Below, one piece after another: positions 1 through 5,580 of a stretch of DNA of 5,580 nt. Below the pieces are notes generated by a model that had not been told where the DNA came from, ran no database searches, and worked only from the letters and a program-made list of their open reading frames with translations. This stretch comes from Candidatus Saccharibacteria bacterium UBA3829 (GTDB lineage Bacteria > Patescibacteriota > Saccharimonadia > Saccharimonadales > Saccharimonadaceae), in the NCBI GenBank assembly GCA_002393165.1, contig DGIF01000015.1:1-5580 (forward strand), read 5' to 3'. The number at the start of each line of letters is the position of its first letter. Position 1 is the first letter of the stretch. The translations under genes and the position numbers were made by a program.

Positions 1-1169
1 AGCACGTTGAACAGCTGCGGCAGCTCGTCGATTGAAACCTTCCTAATGAATCTGCCGAATTTTGTAAATCTAGGATCATCCTCTATCGAATCCCCCTCTA
101 AGCGGTATCGCTTAATTACATCTGGCCTCCCCATCTTTGTAAAAGCTTCCTCTGGGGTTAAGCCGTTCCACTCTGCTTTCACCGATCGGAACTTATAACA
201 ACCAAAACCCCTGCCATACTGCGTTATCCTTGGCGCAACATAAATTGGCGATTCATGAATATCGCTCAGCTTCAAAATCAGCCACACTATCCCCATCGGT
301 ATCGCCAATACAATAATCGCAAGCAGCGACGCAACAATATCAAACGCCCTTTTTACTACCGCCGCCCCACCCGTTAGTGGCGTCAAACGCACTAACACTG
401 CTGGTGTATTTCCGATGAGCTCCATCTCGCCAAAGTGCGACGACAGCGCCGTCTCACTCGGTACAAAGTAGTACATCATGTGCTTATCGATCGTCTTTCT
501 AAACACCATCTCAGTGTCTTTCTCGTCGGTTTGGAAAATCACATCCGCGCGTTTAGACTTCAGCGCAACTTCCAACGATTCAATCCGCAACTTCCTCAAA
601 TCTTCCGGTATATATTTATCTTTTGCCACAATCCCCGCTATTCTATACCCGGACCCCAGATCTGTTGCGATATAGTTCGCGAGATATTCCGTATTCTTAT
701 GGTCGCCCACAATCAACACCCGTTTCGTTCCGTAGTTCTTCTTAAATATTTGCCGCGCAACCAATTTCACCAGCGCTCGCTCCACCACCAAAAACACGAA
801 CGACAACAGCACCGCCATCGCCGCCACCGCCCGCACCGGGAAAACGTCTTCGTAAGTAAAATACGCATACACGATCAACGCGCCCACACTCAGCGCCGCT
901 GCTAACGCCAACTTCCAAACTTCCGATAGCCGCGACTTGTTCAAAAACACCGACTTCTTGTATAGACCTAGCGCCGCCAAGATAATAATCAGTATCGGCA
1001 ACAGCCACGCCACAGTCAATATGAACTTAAGAAGCTGCGACTCAAACTCATATGGCCGCGGATCCACATGCACTCTTATAAAATACGCCATCGCGTACGA
1101 CAAAATCAAAGCCACCGCGTCACCAACGACTAGAGCCACCCTCAAAATAGAGTCCGACTTTTTCTGCAT
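1..1169 (-). CDS. Polyprenyl-phosphate sugar-phosphate transferase (WbaP/WcaJ-type), 3' end cut by window
   Basis: This enzyme family moves a sugar-1-phosphate from a nucleotide sugar to a polyprenyl phosphate in the inner leaflet, the first membrane step of exopolysaccharide or cell-surface glycan synthesis. The 389 complete codons show four hydrophobic N-terminal segments (about 10-30, 47-69, 85-105, 112-130). A Rossmann-like domain follows, beginning RVLIVGDHKN at 150, and then a further hydrophobic segment (277-300) opening the bacterial sugar transferase domain. The domain's signatures are YKFRS (325-329) and FGRFIRKVSIDELPQL, with the catalytic Asp-Glu pair at 381-382. The usual FYxQxRxG motif is altered to YVAPRIT, which may be a lineage variant. 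The missing C-terminus (probably some 70 residues, judged from typical family length) lies left of the window. The start at ATG 1169 lacks a Shine-Dalgarno and sits nine bases after a TATAAT box. The donor sugar cannot be told from sequence. Confidence 0.9.
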   Translation of the reverse strand, partial: MQKKSDSILRVALVVGDAVALILSYAMAYFIRVHVDPRPYEFESQLLKFILTVAWLLPILIIILAALGLYKKSVFLNKSRLSEVWKLALAAALSVGALIVYAYFTYEDVFPVRAVAAMAVLLSFVFLVVERALVKLVARQIFKKNYGTKRVLIVGDHKNTEYLANYIATDLGSGYRIAGIVAKDKYIPEDLRKLRIESLEVALKSKRADVIFQTDEKDTEMVFRKTIDKHMMYYFVPSETALSSHFGEMELIGNTPAVLVRLTPLTGGAAVVKRAFDIVASLLAIIVLAIPMGIVWLILKLSDIHESPIYVAPRITQYGRGFGCYKFRSVKAEWNGLTPEEAFTKMGRPDVIKRYRLEGDSIEDDPRFTKFGRFIRKVSIDELPQLFNV

Positions 1170-1178
1170 ATTATATAT

Positions 1179-1208
1179 ATTATACAATAATTTTTCTGAG
1201 TTTTACAA
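1179..1208 (-). promoter_or_regulatory. Sigma-70-type promoter of the sugar transferase gene, near-leaderless
   Basis: Read on the minus strand, a perfect TATAAT (1184-1179) lies 18 bases after TTGTAA (1208-1203, four of six matches to TTGACA). Nine bases separate the -10 box from ATG 1169, so a normal start point would fall within a few bases of the start codon, leaving no room for a ribosome binding site. A second TATAAT copy at 1175-1170 touches the ATG and is too close to be used for that codon. The AT-rich setting makes chance matches likely, but box and spacing together are good. Confidence 0.55.
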
Positions 1209-1220
1209 ATTTTGCTAACT

Positions 1221-1574
1221 CTAAGGCTTGATCTTTGTTGTGTATTTGTACAACTTTTGAATATGGTTCTCCAAAAAGTAATAGTGCTTCACATAAAACA
1301 CCGTCAGCACCACCAAAATCAATGTCACAAGATAGAGTGGCCACAGCTCAACCATCAAACCAAACTGCACCACCGTCCACATCATGACCAAAACAAACTC
1401 CACTGCTAAAAACGCGAAAAACAACGTCACGATCAAATGGATCAGTCGCTCATGCTGAAAGTTTTTCAACATCAAGGCGTGCAACTCCGTTAACCTTTTC
1501 CGCTCCGCTGCACCATAATCCCGCTTCACCTCGCGCGCAATGAATTCTTCGTAATCGCGAATTTTCTGTTCCAT
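1221..1574 (-). CDS. Small membrane protein with soluble N-terminal helix and two membrane segments (117 aa)
   Basis: The function is unknown. The first 45 residues are charged and helical (MEQKIRDYEEFIAREVKRDY...), followed by the motif FQHERLIH (39-46). Two hydrophobic segments at about 46-71 and 77-97 are joined by a short turn. The tail KHYYFLENHIQKLYKY is again polar. No signal peptide is visible, so both ends probably face the cytoplasm. From memory, a FQHERLIHLxVTLFFA block occurs in uncharacterised membrane proteins of Clostridia and related Firmicutes; that is recalled, not searched. ATG 1574 has AAAGG seven to eight bases upstream, formed by the last bases of the preceding gene's stop region, so translation is probably coupled to the zinc-ribbon gene at 1585-1932. 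The downstream neighbour, the sugar transferase, is 51 bases away and has its own promoter. Confidence 0.85.
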   Translation of the reverse strand: MEQKIRDYEEFIAREVKRDYGAAERKRLTELHALMLKNFQHERLIHLIVTLFFAFLAVEFVLVMMWTVVQFGLMVELWPLYLVTLILVVLTVFYVKHYYFLENHIQKLYKYTTKIKP

Positions 1575-1584
1575 TCTGGCGCCT

Positions 1585-1932
1585 TTACAATACTTTCTTT
1601 TGCCAAGTTTTTTTGTGGCATTTCGGGCATTTCATGCGACGCGTCCGGCCAAGATGCAATGACCACAAAACAGCATTATAACTCGGCACCTGTTTATGGT
1701 GACAATTCTCACACACATAGTATCCTACTACCTGTTCCATTTTAGTGAGCCCCAAACAAATCATAGTGAAAAACCCGATCAACATAGCTACAAGCCAAGC
1801 CGCAGCCGTCACTTGTGTTTCCATCAGAACCGCCACAACCGTAACTGCGATAAGCAGCATCGCAGTCGCCGCGACGCCAATCACCGCTTCCGCGACAAAC
1901 AATTCTTGATTGTGTTTTTTCTCATTCTTCAT
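1585..1932 (-). CDS. Small membrane protein with C-terminal zinc ribbon (115 aa)
   Basis: The function is unknown. After a short charged N-terminus (MKNEKKHNQE) come two hydrophobic segments, about 12-37 and 43-63. A cytoplasmic-looking tail follows with two cysteine pairs, CENC (74-77) and CPKC (102-105), 24 residues apart, consistent with one zinc ribbon. The blocks between and after them (YNAVLWSLHLGRTRRMKCPKC, then WQKKVL at the end) resemble a widespread uncharacterised Firmicutes family whose members I recall ending GRTRxMKCPxCxKxxWQKKVL; this is memory, not a search. The ATG at 1932 has a strong AAGGG site five bases upstream. The stop codon TAA overlaps the ribosome binding site of the 117-aa membrane gene, leaving ten bases between the genes. 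That points to a bicistronic unit whose two products may act together at the membrane. Zinc binding and nucleic-acid or protein contact are inference. Confidence 0.87.
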   Translation of the reverse strand: MKNEKKHNQELFVAEAVIGVAATAMLLIAVTVVAVLMETQVTAAAWLVAMLIGFFTMICLGLTKMEQVVGYYVCENCHHKQVPSYNAVLWSLHLGRTRRMKCPKCHKKTWQKKVL

Positions 1933-1967
1933 GCCAACCCTTCCATAAGCTTAACCATATACTTCAT

Positions 1968-1996
1968 ATTATAAAACATCTCCATTTCATAGTAAA
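1968..1996 (-). promoter_or_regulatory. Promoter of the two-gene small membrane protein unit
   Basis: On the minus strand a perfect TATAAT (1973-1968) follows TTTACT (1996-1991, four of six matches to TTGACA) at an ideal 17-base spacing. The predicted start near 1961 gives a leader of about 28 bases containing the AAGGG site before ATG 1932. It lies back to back with the plus-strand promoter at 2004-2012. Confidence 0.6.
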
Positions 1997-2003
1997 TAAA
2001 TGA

Positions 2004-2012
2004 TGTTATAAT
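2004..2012 (+). promoter_or_regulatory. Extended -10 promoter of the EEP-family gene
   Basis: TGTTATAAT is a perfect extended -10 element (TGnTATAAT). No convincing -35 box lies 16-18 bases upstream, which extended -10 promoters tolerate. Transcription from about 2019 would give a leader of about 78 bases. The leader contains a strong GAGGAG ribosome binding site at 2082-2087 and a short upstream reading frame. Confidence 0.5.
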
Positions 2013-2096
2013 CGTAAAAAAGAATAACGTAAAGAACGAAAGACTAATGGAAATATCTGCCGCCGAACTCTTCCCGACCTTGAGGAGACGACAATC

Positions 2097-2867
2097 ATGA
2101 AAATCGCGACCTGGAACGTCGGCGAGTGCGCCGGCCTCACTTGTAATCTTGATGACCAAGAAACTGTCACCACGGTAAGCCAAGATTATCTAAACGAAGT
2201 AATCAGCAAAATCAACCAAAACAGCTTCGATATTGTTTGTTTCCAAGAATACCCGGTCTATATCGACGGCGAAGAAAAGCTCAGCCATCAAATCACTACG
2301 CAAACTAATCTGAAGCACTATTATGCCTACGACACTTACGATTCGTATTTATTCCACGGCGGCCGAGGCGGAGTTGCAATATTTTCTAAATACGCACTCC
2401 AGAACGTAGAATCAACCATGTTCTACAATCCTGACATGACAAAAACCAGTTCTACCGGCGAAGTCTATCATTCGTTTAACAAAGGAATCATTAAGGCTGA
2501 AGTCGAAACTGGCGGCAAAACCTATACGATTATCACCGGACACGCTATGGCATTTGCACCATTTGATAAGACTGAGTTTGATTTTCCAGAATCATATCGA
2601 CCGCTGGAACAACTTATCAGCCAAAACTCTACCAAAAATTTAATCGTGCTTGGTGACTTTAATACTGAAAGCATTTTTGAACTAATGCCCGACATTAGGC
2701 ACCTTGTCAAAGACATAGTCAAAAACCCGACCACCAAAAATTATTACGAAAATCGTGGCGAAGTTCAAATGGACTACATCCTCATTAACAAAAACATCGA
2801 AGTTCTAAACACTTATAAAATCGATAACTTTTCCGATCACTACATAATTGGCGCAGATCTAACCTAA
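2097..2867 (+). CDS. Endonuclease/exonuclease/phosphatase (EEP, DNase I-fold) family protein
   Basis: This is a metal-dependent phosphodiesterase or phosphatase of the family that includes exonuclease III, DNase I and inositol 5-phosphatases. All core motifs are visible in the 256 residues: TWNVGE with Asn7, FQEYP with Glu51, GGRGGVAIFSK (88-98), TGHAMAF with His149, LGDFNTE with Asp187 and Asn189, MDYIL with Asp226, and a final SDHY with Asp247-His248. The active site therefore looks intact. There is no signal peptide or membrane segment, so a cytoplasmic location is likely. The length matches single-domain members. The substrate is not predictable: DNA repair, RNA, nucleotide or lipid headgroup are all possible in this fold. 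ATG 2097 is supported by GAGGAG nine bases upstream and by TWNVG beginning at residue 5, as is usual. It converges with the helicase gene, 23 bases separating the stops. Confidence 0.92.
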   Translation: MKIATWNVGECAGLTCNLDDQETVTTVSQDYLNEVISKINQNSFDIVCFQEYPVYIDGEEKLSHQITTQTNLKHYYAYDTYDSYLFHGGRGGVAIFSKYALQNVESTMFYNPDMTKTSSTGEVYHSFNKGIIKAEVETGGKTYTIITGHAMAFAPFDKTEFDFPESYRPLEQLISQNSTKNLIVLGDFNTESIFELMPDIRHLVKDIVKNPTTKNYYENRGEVQMDYILINKNIEVLNTYKIDNFSDHYIIGADLT

Positions 2868-2890
2868 CGGAAATTGCATAACTTTAACGT

Positions 2891-5077
2891 TTATCTGCTT
2901 TTTAATTCAGCAACAATCCTCGCAAGTTCATCCTTGTATTCGCTGTGCGCTTCTTTTTCTGGGAACAATATAAACACCCGATTCTTAGTTCGCGTTAGCG
3001 CAACATAGAAAACCCTCCGCTGCTCGGCATATTTGATATCCTCATCTTCTGGATAATTGAAGACTACACTCTTTAACCAAATCATTTTTTTAGGCTCGCT
3101 CGGAAAACGCCTAGTGAGCGGCATTATTATTGTCCAGTCATAGGTCAATCCTTTCGACTTGTGAACCGTAAGTGCATCGAAATAGAAATCGTCAATCCCT
3201 TTTATTTTTACTTTGTTCTCAGCAGAATCTATAAAGTCTCGGTTCTCGTATAACGTATCTAGCATATCGTTCGTTCGCGCCAAAACACAAACGCTGTCAT
3301 TTGGATGGGCATCATGAATCCCGCAGACAATCTTCTCAATCAAGTCATTCCGATCTGCAACAGACCCGCTAGCCCCAAACTTTTTCGCAATTTTCACAAA
3401 ACAGATCGGCTTATCAATTCGCTTCTTCGAGACCAACTCTTTTCTAATCTGTCGCGCATTCCTCTCTATGAACTCTCCTGCAGCATCAATCAATTCTTGC
3501 GCATTCCTATATGTCACGCGAATGATATACCGTTTAGCGTTTGGGAAATATTCATCAAAATCAATGATATACCCAATCTTGGCACCCTGAAAAGAATATA
3601 TCGATTGCCAATCGTCGCCAATAGCAAAAAACTTTGCACTGGCGCAATCAATCAGCTCCTTCAACAATTTAAACCTCGCGGCAGAAATGTCTTGATACTC
3701 ATCCACAATCACGTAATCATAGTCTAGGTCCTTAGGCACAATCCTTTTTAATTTTCCCCTCGGCACATTTATCATATCAGAATAGTCCACGAGTATCTTC
3801 GCAGGGTCAGATAAGTTACGCATTTTATAATAATCCCAGTACTCCGAAACCCACCGCAATTGTCTCCGCTTAAAGTTTCTTTCTTCCGCTAAGCGTATAT
3901 TATCAATGGTCGACTCGCACAACCTAATATAATCGTCAAACGATTCAACCTTCTCAGACATTTTAATCGTATCAATAATATCATAGAAAAACTTCTTCAA
4001 GCCAATAAACTCCCGCAACGGCATCTGCTCAAGCAATCTACGATAGATATCCTCATACGATCTCGGATGGAATTCAACGCCGAAATCCTTCAGTTGTTGT
4101 CCCAATACCTCCAAATACCCACGATTCGGCAAATAGTCTAACGCAATAAACTTATTGTTTCGTTCGCGGTGGAACCTTTCCTTTTCTTTTCGAATCCTTT
4201 GATAAGTTCTATTCTCCAAATCACTTCCAGACAGACCAAAATATTCTATGTATACTTGCTCTCCGCCCACATCTATAGAAAAATCTGGGCGATATATTTG
4301 CCGTTCACCCACCAATTCATCATAAACTCGTTCGTAAGTATAATCCACTTCATTACAGAACAAATAATTCGCAATCACAGCTTCGCCCTTAGACTTTACA
4401 CGCTCTCCTCTAATTGTCATTGGATATTCACCATTAAGTCTTTTGTCAGTAATCGCAATGAGACGCGTCACAATATCGCTCGTCTCGCATATTTTTTGCT
4501 CCACAAAACTTTTGAAATAATCGTCAAAATTATCAAATTCAGAATAATGTTCCTTGAAATAATTTCCATATGTCCGTTGTCGCGGATCAATCCATGGTAT
4601 TTGGCTATCATTAAATAATTCAACAAGTTCATCGAGCCTTTCTTTATACGGAAATACTTCGTTTTTCAAAAAATCTAAAAAATATTTATCACGTTCATTA
4701 TCATCTATCGGAACAACTTTCCTTTCCTTGTTTAACAGCCTAGTGCATTTTAAGCCCAACGCGTGGAAAGTCATCACGTCAGCCGGTACGCCCAAGTCAA
4801 CCTTAATCCTACGCTCGAGGTCAGCAACCGACTTACGGGTATAACTCATCACAAGAATCTTGCGCGGATTAACATTCTTTATGTCAACCAAGTACTTCAC
4901 CTTCGCGGCAATCGTTGTAGTCTTCCCCGTCCCCGCACCAGCCACAACCAAAGCGTAGTCATCGTTTCCCATCACCGCAGCCCTCTGGTCGCCATCTAAT
5001 TTAATGTTCGGGTCAATCGCATCGAGAATATGATCAAAGTAATAGTTCATACCAATAACGTCTGGAGCTATCATCAT
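2891..5077 (-). CDS. SF1 UvrD/Rep-type helicase with inserted nuclease-like domain
   Basis: This is an ATP-driven, probably 3'-5' DNA translocase or helicase of 728 residues. The SF1A motifs appear in order: Q motif LDGDQRAAV (Gln31), Walker A AGAGTGKTT (46-54), Ia SYTRKS (78-83), TFHALG (103-108), motif II VDEYQD (458-463), III GDDWQSIYSFQGA (487-499), IV VTYRN (521-525), V TVHKSKGLTYDW (637-648) and VI QRRVFYVALTRTK (686-698). Between Ia and II, residues about 228-320 contain KGEAVIANYLF (Glu232), YRPDF (Asp265) and YIEYFG (Glu278), the pattern of a PD-(D/E)XK restriction-endonuclease-like fold. A lysine-rich stretch (RKEKE, 296-300) may supply the basic residue. I recall the same insert in other bacterial UvrD-like helicases, with YIEHFG in place of YIEYFG. 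Roles in repair, recombination or defence against foreign DNA are all possible. The start at 5077 has no Shine-Dalgarno; ATG 5074 is an alternative. Confidence 0.93.
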   Translation of the reverse strand: MMIAPDVIGMNYYFDHILDAIDPNIKLDGDQRAAVMGNDDYALVVAGAGTGKTTTIAAKVKYLVDIKNVNPRKILVMSYTRKSVADLERRIKVDLGVPADVMTFHALGLKCTRLLNKERKVVPIDDNERDKYFLDFLKNEVFPYKERLDELVELFNDSQIPWIDPRQRTYGNYFKEHYSEFDNFDDYFKSFVEQKICETSDIVTRLIAITDKRLNGEYPMTIRGERVKSKGEAVIANYLFCNEVDYTYERVYDELVGERQIYRPDFSIDVGGEQVYIEYFGLSGSDLENRTYQRIRKEKERFHRERNNKFIALDYLPNRGYLEVLGQQLKDFGVEFHPRSYEDIYRRLLEQMPLREFIGLKKFFYDIIDTIKMSEKVESFDDYIRLCESTIDNIRLAEERNFKRRQLRWVSEYWDYYKMRNLSDPAKILVDYSDMINVPRGKLKRIVPKDLDYDYVIVDEYQDISAARFKLLKELIDCASAKFFAIGDDWQSIYSFQGAKIGYIIDFDEYFPNAKRYIIRVTYRNAQELIDAAGEFIERNARQIRKELVSKKRIDKPICFVKIAKKFGASGSVADRNDLIEKIVCGIHDAHPNDSVCVLARTNDMLDTLYENRDFIDSAENKVKIKGIDDFYFDALTVHKSKGLTYDWTIIMPLTRRFPSEPKKMIWLKSVVFNYPEDEDIKYAEQRRVFYVALTRTKNRVFILFPEKEAHSEYKDELARIVAELKSR

Positions 5078-5083
5078 ACCACC

Positions 5084-5092
5084 ATTATAACA
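5084..5092 (-). promoter_or_regulatory. Extended -10 promoter giving a leaderless helicase message
   Basis: On the minus strand TGTTATAAT (5092-5084) is a perfect extended -10 box; the expected -35 position (GGATGG) does not match. Only six bases (GGTGGT) separate it from ATG 5077, so transcription starting seven bases after the box would begin at the A of the start codon. No purine-rich ribosome binding site exists within that spacing. Confidence 0.6.
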
Positions 5093-5143
5093 CTCATGCT
5101 TTTAAACCATCCACATACTAATTTGTCTCTAGCTATAGTATGA

Positions 5144-5332
5144 TCAAAAAAGCTCCTCGCCGCCGGTTTCGACAAACACGAAATTTATTCGGACATTGTC
5201 GGCGATTTCCAGAGAATTGACGTCTTCGCTCGCAACGGCCTCCAAATTCCCCAGCCTATCCCGAACGAAGCCATCGACGCTTACAACAAGCTCTGTGCAA
5301 TGGGCTACACCAAATATGTGATATCGCCATAA
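5144..5332 (+). pseudogene. Coding remnant without a start codon (62 sense codons)
   Basis: This frame reads SKKLLAAGFDKHEIYSDIV onward to GYTKYVISP and a TAA stop. Codon third positions are mostly C, and the residue mix is that of a soluble globular protein, so it looks like real coding sequence. It lacks ATG, GTG or TTG near its start, and a TGA at 5141-5143 closes it upstream. An ATG at 5140 lies in another frame; removing one A from the six-A run at 5146-5151 would join it as MIKKLLAAGFDKHEIYS..., 63 residues. It could therefore be a small gene broken by a one-base slip, a gene using ribosomal or polymerase slippage on the A run, a sequencing error, or the tail of a larger deleted gene. 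I do not recognise the family. It points toward the alpha/beta hydrolase gene downstream. Confidence 0.55.
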
Positions 5333-5391
5333 AGCCCGCCACCAACACCAGTTGTCACACGTCAAGTAAATGAGCGTTGAGCCAATGCACG

Positions 5392-5406
5392 GGAATAGCT
5401 TATTCC
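5392..5406. promoter_or_regulatory. Operator-like palindrome upstream of the hydrolase gene
   Basis: GGAATA-GCT-TATTCC is a perfect six-base inverted repeat around three bases. It is flanked by TGCA on both sides (5386-5389 and 5407-5410, with a two-base offset on the left), which extends the symmetry. Its centre is near -33 relative to the start expected from the TATAAT at 5421, so a bound protein would cover the -35 region. It could instead form an RNA hairpin ending the remnant's transcript, but no T run follows. The regulator is unknown. Confidence 0.4.
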
Positions 5407-5417
5407 TGCAATGTCAA

Positions 5418-5426
5418 TGGTATAAT
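5418..5426 (+). promoter_or_regulatory. Extended -10 promoter of the hydrolase gene
   Basis: TGGTATAAT matches the extended -10 consensus exactly. No good -35 box is present; the sequence at that position is part of the GGAATA/TATTCC palindrome. The expected start near 5433 gives a leader of about 29 bases that includes the AAGGAA ribosome binding site at 5449-5454. Confidence 0.55.
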
Positions 5427-5461
5427 AATAACTAGAATATATCTTTAAAAGGAAACCAATT

Positions 5462-5580
5462 ATGGCATTACAACTAACCAACGAATGGGACAAAGTATTC
5501 GAAAAAAGCGACAAAGTAAACCACAGAAAGGTTTCTTTCAAAAACCATTTCGGAATTGAAATAGCGGCAGATTTATACGA
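5462..5580 (+). CDS. Alpha/beta hydrolase (dienelactone hydrolase-like), N-terminal 39 residues, cut by window
   Basis: Only the start is present: MALQLTNEWDKVFEKSDKVN, then KVSFKNHFGIEIAADLY. The pattern NEWDKxFxKSDKVxHxKVxFxNxxGIxxAADLY is one I recall from cytoplasmic alpha/beta hydrolases annotated as dienelactone hydrolase-like or alpha/beta hydrolase family proteins. In these the first beta hairpin (KVSFKNHFGIEIAADLY) precedes the oxyanion and nucleophile regions, which lie beyond the window, so catalytic residues cannot be checked. ATG 5462 has AAGGAA with seven-base spacing and its own extended -10 promoter. No signal peptide is visible. A palindrome over the -35 region suggests regulated expression. 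The substrate is unknown. Confidence 0.8.
   Translation, partial: MALQLTNEWDKVFEKSDKVNHRKVSFKNHFGIEIAADLY

Noticed and set aside
435..905. 156-codon plus-strand frame rich in Arg, His and Gln
   Set aside because: It is antisense to the sugar transferase, whose family motifs fix the minus strand as coding. The Arg/His/Gln-rich composition is a reverse-strand artefact.
1190..1220. Possible terminator between the 117-aa membrane gene and the sugar transferase (GAGTT...AACTC)
   Set aside because: The stem has only five base pairs around a loop of about 14 bases, with no T run, and it overlaps the predicted -35 box. It is too weak to call.
1929..2183. 84-codon minus-strand frame whose TGA overlaps the ATG of the zinc-ribbon gene
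   Set aside because: It crosses the divergent promoter region and the start of the well-supported EEP gene, and its composition is not protein-like. The short in-frame ATG near 1967 would lie between the -10 box and the transcription start, so no leader peptide would be made from it.
3305..4618. Plus-strand frames of 140 and 149 codons
   Set aside because: Both lie opposite the helicase gene, whose ordered SF1 motifs run through the whole stretch.
5144..5365. 73-codon minus-strand frame opposite the coding remnant
   Set aside because: It is rich in Trp, Cys and Val, as expected for the shadow of C-ending codons on the other strand. The plus-strand reading has the more natural residue mix and codon pattern, and I see no ribosome binding site for the minus frame.
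1..5580. Search by eye for CRISPR arrays, tRNA genes, insertion-sequence ends and long direct repeats
   Set aside because: No regularly spaced repeats, tRNA-like cloverleaf segments or transposase motifs were found on either strand.

Overview
The window holds six protein-coding loci and one broken gene. Gene spacing is tight, most starts are preceded by a near-perfect TATAAT box, and at least two genes appear to be read from leaderless or nearly leaderless messages. The protein style (a divergent polyprenyl phosphoglycosyl transferase, small membrane proteins of a Firmicutes type, an alpha/beta hydrolase beginning MALQLTNEWDKVF) suggests a small-genome, host-associated bacterium of the Saccharibacteria (TM7, CPR) kind. 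This placement rests on recalled family resemblance and is moderate in confidence. TGA is read as stop throughout.

Layout. Positions 1-1169 (minus) carry the first 389 codons of a WbaP/WcaJ-type sugar-phosphate transferase, which runs off the left edge just after its catalytic Asp-Glu pair. Upstream on the same strand are two short, probably co-transcribed membrane protein genes: 1585-1932 (two membrane segments and a C-terminal four-cysteine zinc ribbon) and 1221-1574 (soluble helix and two membrane segments). The stop codon of the first abuts the ribosome binding site of the second. A 164-bp divergent promoter region (1933-2096) separates them from an endonuclease/exonuclease/phosphatase-family gene (2097-2867, plus). 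That gene converges, with only 23 bp between stop codons, on a large SF1 UvrD-type helicase (2891-5077, minus) carrying a probable PD-(D/E)XK nuclease insert. Positions 5078-5461 contain no intact gene. They hold the helicase promoter, a plus-strand coding remnant (5144-5332) lacking a start, and a promoter with an overlapping palindrome that drives an alpha/beta hydrolase cut by the right edge (5462-5580).

Function. The left part concerns the cell surface: lipid-linked glycan initiation plus two small membrane proteins. The centre concerns nucleic-acid or phosphoester processing: a helicase-nuclease and an EEP-fold enzyme in tail-to-tail orientation, without evidence of shared transcription. 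I see no tRNA or rRNA, CRISPR array, insertion sequence or classical intrinsic terminator. The points most worth a second look are the broken gene near 5140 with its A6 tract, the leaderless promoter arrangement, the zinc-ribbon/membrane gene pair, the helicase-nuclease, and the operator-like palindrome near 5399.
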